Below are positions 63,281 through 64,000 of a DNA stretch of 64,000 nt, piece after piece (positions within the stretch are counted from its first letter, which is position 1; the number at the start of each line of letters is the position of its first letter). The notes beneath the pieces are model-generated. The model searched no databases and had not been told where the DNA came from. It worked only from the letters and a program-made list of their open reading frames with translations. Source of the DNA: Brachypodius melanocephalos (Eukaryota > Chordata > Aves > Passeriformes > Pycnonotidae). The position numbers were made by a program, and so were the translations under genes. Location: the NCBI GenBank assembly GCA_013398615.1, contig VZSR01001685.1, positions 1,835,874-1,899,873 on the forward strand, in the 5' to 3' direction.

Positions 63281-64000
63281 ACAGTTATATCCACTTAAAC
63301 CCTTTAAATAACATATTCTTTAATTAACCACACAAGTTGTTTAATTGTAATATTTCTTTCTTTTGTAGAGTGGCTTTAACTCTTTTTCATGCTCTTTGTT
63401 TCCCTATATATTTTGTGTGTGTTACAATGAAGTTTATTCTTCGAAATCTTGAATATGAAGAGCTTTTTAAGAGACTTTCTTTTTCTTTGTATTTATACAT
63501 AACCTTTAAAAAATCTTTCTTCAATGGCCTGCCTTTAAAGCATTTATATCTAGATTTAATCTTTTTTCCAGGAACATTTTCCACAAGTCACATTATTGTT
63601 CACATTAGATTAAAAATTTAAGAAATTTGAAAGTTTTGGGGACCATAAGATGTCACTAGAGGATGGCAATATGTTCTCTCATATTTTTTTAAGATCAAAA
63701 ACCACAACAAATTGGAAAAGCCTCTTCTCACGATGGGATGCAATAATACTTTCATAACCTCAGAAGTGAAGGGAGCTGGAGGTTTGTTGTTTTTGGTGTT
63801 ACAGAAAAACCTAACAACACAGACAAAAAAAGAGTCCGCACCCCAGTTATTCCAAAACCATTTGGCTCTGAATAATGCAATCTCAATTATAATAACTTAG
63901 TCAGGCAGTCCAGCAGTTTAACAGATGAGCACAGCTATTATACAAGAAGAAAGAAAAGACAACAACCCTAAACCCAGCCTTCTGACTAAGAAGACTGAGT
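63281..64000. other. AT-rich single-copy sequence to window end
   Basis: No gene or repeat family recognised. Open frames of 94 codons (63337-63621) and 62 codons (63712-63900) have no motif. Confidence 0.55.

Overview
The window looks like vertebrate nuclear DNA, most likely from a bird and probably a passerine. It is AT-rich, densely littered with stop codons on both strands, and carries many 5'-truncated copies of the CR1 non-LTR retrotransposon. Several end in the characteristic 3' tail of the ATTCTATG type. It also holds several solo LTRs whose terminal sequences I recognise from memory as passerine endogenous-retrovirus families. The order-level call rests on those remembered families and is inference. 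There is nothing bacterial or viral-genome-like: no operons, no ribosome binding sites and no long ORFs.

I could not support any host protein-coding gene, tRNA, rRNA or snRNA. The longest open frames (about 90-160 codons) are either chance frames in AT-rich DNA or frames, often antisense, inside CR1 and LTR copies. The window reads as a gene desert or the inside of a very large intron.

Layout: 0.5-0.9 kb CR1 (+); 5.0-5.6 kb CR1 (-); 11.6-12.05 kb LTR (-); 14.35-15.1 kb CR1 (+); 19.8-20.3 kb LTR/ERV remnant (-); 20.5-21.5 kb CR1 (+) keeping the reverse-transcriptase ADD motif; 23.2-24.5 kb a composite of a possible LTR, then a CR1 3' end split by a full solo LTR; 32.2-34.7 kb a cluster of LTR (-), CR1 (+) and LTR (+); 36.3-37.65 kb the longest CR1 (+), with mutated catalytic residues; 43.6-43.8 kb CR1 tail (+); about 48.95-49.3 kb an old CR1 fragment (-); 61.35-61.45 kb a small CR1 3' fragment (-); 62.6-63.3 kb a CR1 ORF2 middle fragment (+). 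Between these lie long single-copy AT-rich stretches with microsatellites.

The retroelements do not form a working system. They are independent insertions of different ages, and one nesting event gives a clear relative order. The non-repeat signals most worth a second look are a 13-bp perfect hairpin stem at 39.1 kb with a pre-miRNA-like shape, a perfect IR-1 nuclear-receptor palindrome at 28.45 kb, a convergent pair of octamer motifs at 16.05 kb, a G-quadruplex motif inside the 34 kb LTR, and a possible 30-nt microexon at 58.2 kb. I found no convincing previously undescribed system.
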